From Armatimonadota bacterium (GTDB taxonomy: Bacteria; Armatimonadota; SYMT01): a DNA stretch of 6,977 bases. The stretch is taken from the NCBI GenBank assembly GCA_020696885.1, contig JAJFMS010000176.1:1-6977 (forward strand), given 5' to 3'. The translations under genes were made by a program, and so were the position numbers. Below the pieces are notes generated by a model that saw only the letters and a program-made list of their open reading frames with translations, made no database searches and had not been told where the DNA came from. This document shows, in pieces, positions 5,735 to 6,977 of the stretch; within the stretch, counting starts at the first letter, position 1; each line of letters opens with the position of its first letter.

Positions 5735-6829
5735 ATGGATCGCCGAAACTGGTTGATCGGAGCGGCCGGGGCCGTGCTAAGCATGGCTTTTGCCCGACCT
5801 GGCATCGCGGCCCCACCGGCGGACGTGCCGGGCGAAGAGGTGGTGCAAGACCTCCCCACGCCGGCGCTGCTCGCCTCGTTCCTGCCCCCGTTCAAAGCAG
5901 TGCTGCTGGAGCGGGCGCCCGACGCCGCGTCGTGGAACACGCTGCGCCTATCTCCCACCGGGAAGTACCTGCTCGCCGAGGTGCGGGTGGGGCTCCGGCA
6001 GTCCGTGCTGCTCCTCGATCCGGACGGAGGCGTGATCCGCGACCTGACCACCGACCGGTTTGCCAGCGCGCGCGGGTTGTGGGGCGCCTCCGACCAGCAG
6101 GTATTGTTGGAATGCCGGGCGGAACCGTCCAGCCGGCCCCGCTACCTGAAGTACAACCCGGTCTCGGAGGGCAATGCCCCGGCGCTGGTGCCCGGCTTGC
6201 CCGAATGGGCGCCCGGGGGCAAGGATTACCTCCTCGCCATCGCGGCCGGCGAGCGGCTCCCCGGCCGCGACGACGGCCCGGTCGCCTTCCAGCGTTACAG
6301 CGTCACCAACGATCCGGTGGGGCGGCCCCTGCCCGCCGATGATCCCACCTGGAGCGGCGACGGCCAATGGCTCGCGTTCCTCGGCCGCCCGGGAATGGTC
6401 CCGTCCGACGCCGCCTCCACCCTGCAGCTACTGGAGGTGCGCGTGCTCCCGGCGCGGGGAGACGTGCCGCGCGTGGTGGTCTCACGCGCCGGCTGGGACC
6501 GGCTGGCCCGGGAGAACGGCTGGTCCGAAGCAACCGGCCCGGACGACCTCGTCTGGGCGCCCGCCGGGGATGCGTTGTTCGGCATCTGCAAAGCCCGGAC
6601 CGGGCGCGGCGATGAGCACTTCCTGGTGCGTATGGACCTCCGCACCGCCCGCCGCGACGTGCTGCCGCTTCCGGAGCGGACCGAAATCGTCACCACCTCG
6701 GCGGATGCGCGGCACTGGGTCCTCCGCATGGACGAGCGCCTGTTCCGGCTCGACTTCGAGGCCCCCGCGGCCCCAAAGAAGCGCCCACCCGCCACCAGCG
6801 TCGAGCCCACCCGTCCGAAAGCAGGATAG
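5735..6829 (+). CDS. Tat-exported TolB-like beta-propeller protein
   Basis: This 364-residue protein is probably exported and folds as a beta-propeller; no enzymatic role is visible. The start MDRRNWLIGAAGAVLSMAFA resembles a Tat signal peptide (twin Arg at 3-4, then a hydrophobic stretch), with cleavage likely near Ala25-Ala26. The mature part has recurring TolB/WD40-like blade strands: LRLSPTGKYLLAEV (70-83), LPEWAPGGKDYLLAI (155-169), DPTWSGDGQWLAFLG (203-217), DLVWAPAGDALFGIC (271-285) and a weaker TSADARHWVLRMD (321-333). It ends in a Pro/Lys-rich tail (345-364). Such propellers often serve as protein-interaction platforms in the periplasm. True TolB sits with tolQRA and pal, none of which is seen here, so I give no symbol. 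It is divergent from the FN3-malectin gene. The start is set at 5735 by a good Shine-Dalgarno; 5717 is the alternative. Confidence 0.85.
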   Translation: MDRRNWLIGAAGAVLSMAFARPGIAAPPADVPGEEVVQDLPTPALLASFLPPFKAVLLERAPDAASWNTLRLSPTGKYLLAEVRVGLRQSVLLLDPDGGVIRDLTTDRFASARGLWGASDQQVLLECRAEPSSRPRYLKYNPVSEGNAPALVPGLPEWAPGGKDYLLAIAAGERLPGRDDGPVAFQRYSVTNDPVGRPLPADDPTWSGDGQWLAFLGRPGMVPSDAASTLQLLEVRVLPARGDVPRVVVSRAGWDRLARENGWSEATGPDDLVWAPAGDALFGICKARTGRGDEHFLVRMDLRTARRDVLPLPERTEIVTTSADARHWVLRMDERLFRLDFEAPAAPKKRPPATSVEPTRPKAG

Positions 6830-6891
6830 AGCCCTCCACCCCGGCTTCCATCATTGACTGGGATCGCGCCGCTCCGGGAGGATTAGCCCTC

Positions 6892-6904
6892 ACCCGAAGC
6901 GGGT
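6892..6904 (+). terminator. Weak hairpin downstream of the propeller gene
   Basis: ACCCG-AAG-CGGGT forms a five-base GC-rich stem 62 bases after the stop codon. No T-run follows, so at most it is a weak or Rho-assisted termination site. Confidence 0.2.
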
Positions 6905-6905
6905 A

Positions 6906-6943
6906 CAAGGCCTTGGCTTCCAAACAATCAATCAATGATCATT
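6906..6943. promoter_or_regulatory. Palindromes in the 3' intergenic tail
   Basis: CAAGGCCTTG (6906-6915) and AATGATCATT (6934-6943) are perfect ten-base palindromes, with a short CAAT-type tandem repeat between them (around 6924-6936). The rest of 6830-6977 shows no supported gene. The AT-richer segment may be the control region of a gene beyond the window. A pairing of TTGGCT (6914-6919) with GATCAT (6937-6942) is too weak to call a promoter. Confidence 0.25.
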
Positions 6944-6977
6944 CGTGCGTCCCCCGGGAGCTGTCGGGGCGGCGCCA

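Noticed and set aside
5464..6051. Minus-strand open frame of 195 codons covering the divergent control region
   Set aside because: It overlaps the well-supported start of the propeller gene and the promoter region, is Ser/Arg-rich and has no recognisable motif.
5735..6829. Naming the propeller gene tolB
   Set aside because: Only the propeller fold is suggested. The signal peptide looks Tat-type, and no tolQ, tolR, tolA or pal gene is nearby.

Overview
The window is bacterial, chromosome-like, high-GC DNA (roughly two thirds G+C by eye) holding four protein genes. They are separated by short intergenic gaps of about 146, 222, 276 and 148 bases. No stretch of 300 bases lacks a gene, and I see no rRNA, tRNA, CRISPR array, integrase or transposase. 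The gene mix is a GH4 glycosidase, a CPA1 antiporter, a large secreted FN3-malectin protein and a Tat-exported propeller. This suits a free-living, carbohydrate-using soil or plant-associated bacterium such as Armatimonadota, Chloroflexota or Actinomycetota. The phylum is a guess; the sequence does not settle it.

Layout. (1) Bases 1-1076, minus strand: the first 358 codons of a family GH4 alpha-galactosidase (MelA type), cut by the window edge. (2) Bases 1077-1222: a divergent control region with three stacked short inverted repeats. (3) Bases 1223-2773, plus strand: a complete CPA1 sodium/proton antiporter with a long charged C-terminal tail. (4) Bases 2774-2995: a gap between convergent genes, dominated by a long imperfect hairpin with 17-base perfect arms. 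(5) Bases 2996-5458, minus strand: an 820-residue secreted protein made of a signal peptide, a domain of about 290 residues that I cannot assign to a named family, and two tandem FN3-malectin modules. (6) Bases 5459-5734: a divergent control region with a hairpin before the minus-strand start, two tight palindromes and a plausible extended -10 promoter. (7) Bases 5735-6829, plus strand: a Tat-type exported TolB-like beta-propeller protein. (8) Bases 6830-6977: an intergenic tail with small palindromes and no supported gene.

How the genes might work together. Three of the four products touch carbohydrate use or the cell envelope: a cytoplasmic alpha-galactosidase, a secreted protein with likely sugar-binding modules, and an exported propeller. 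No two genes overlap or sit in the same operon: both gene pairs with shared upstream regions are divergent, and the middle pair is convergent. A functional link between them is therefore speculative. I found no convincing new multi-gene system. The items most worth follow-up are the unassigned N-terminal domain of the 820-residue protein, the long inverted repeat at 2883-2985, and the palindromes in the two divergent control regions.
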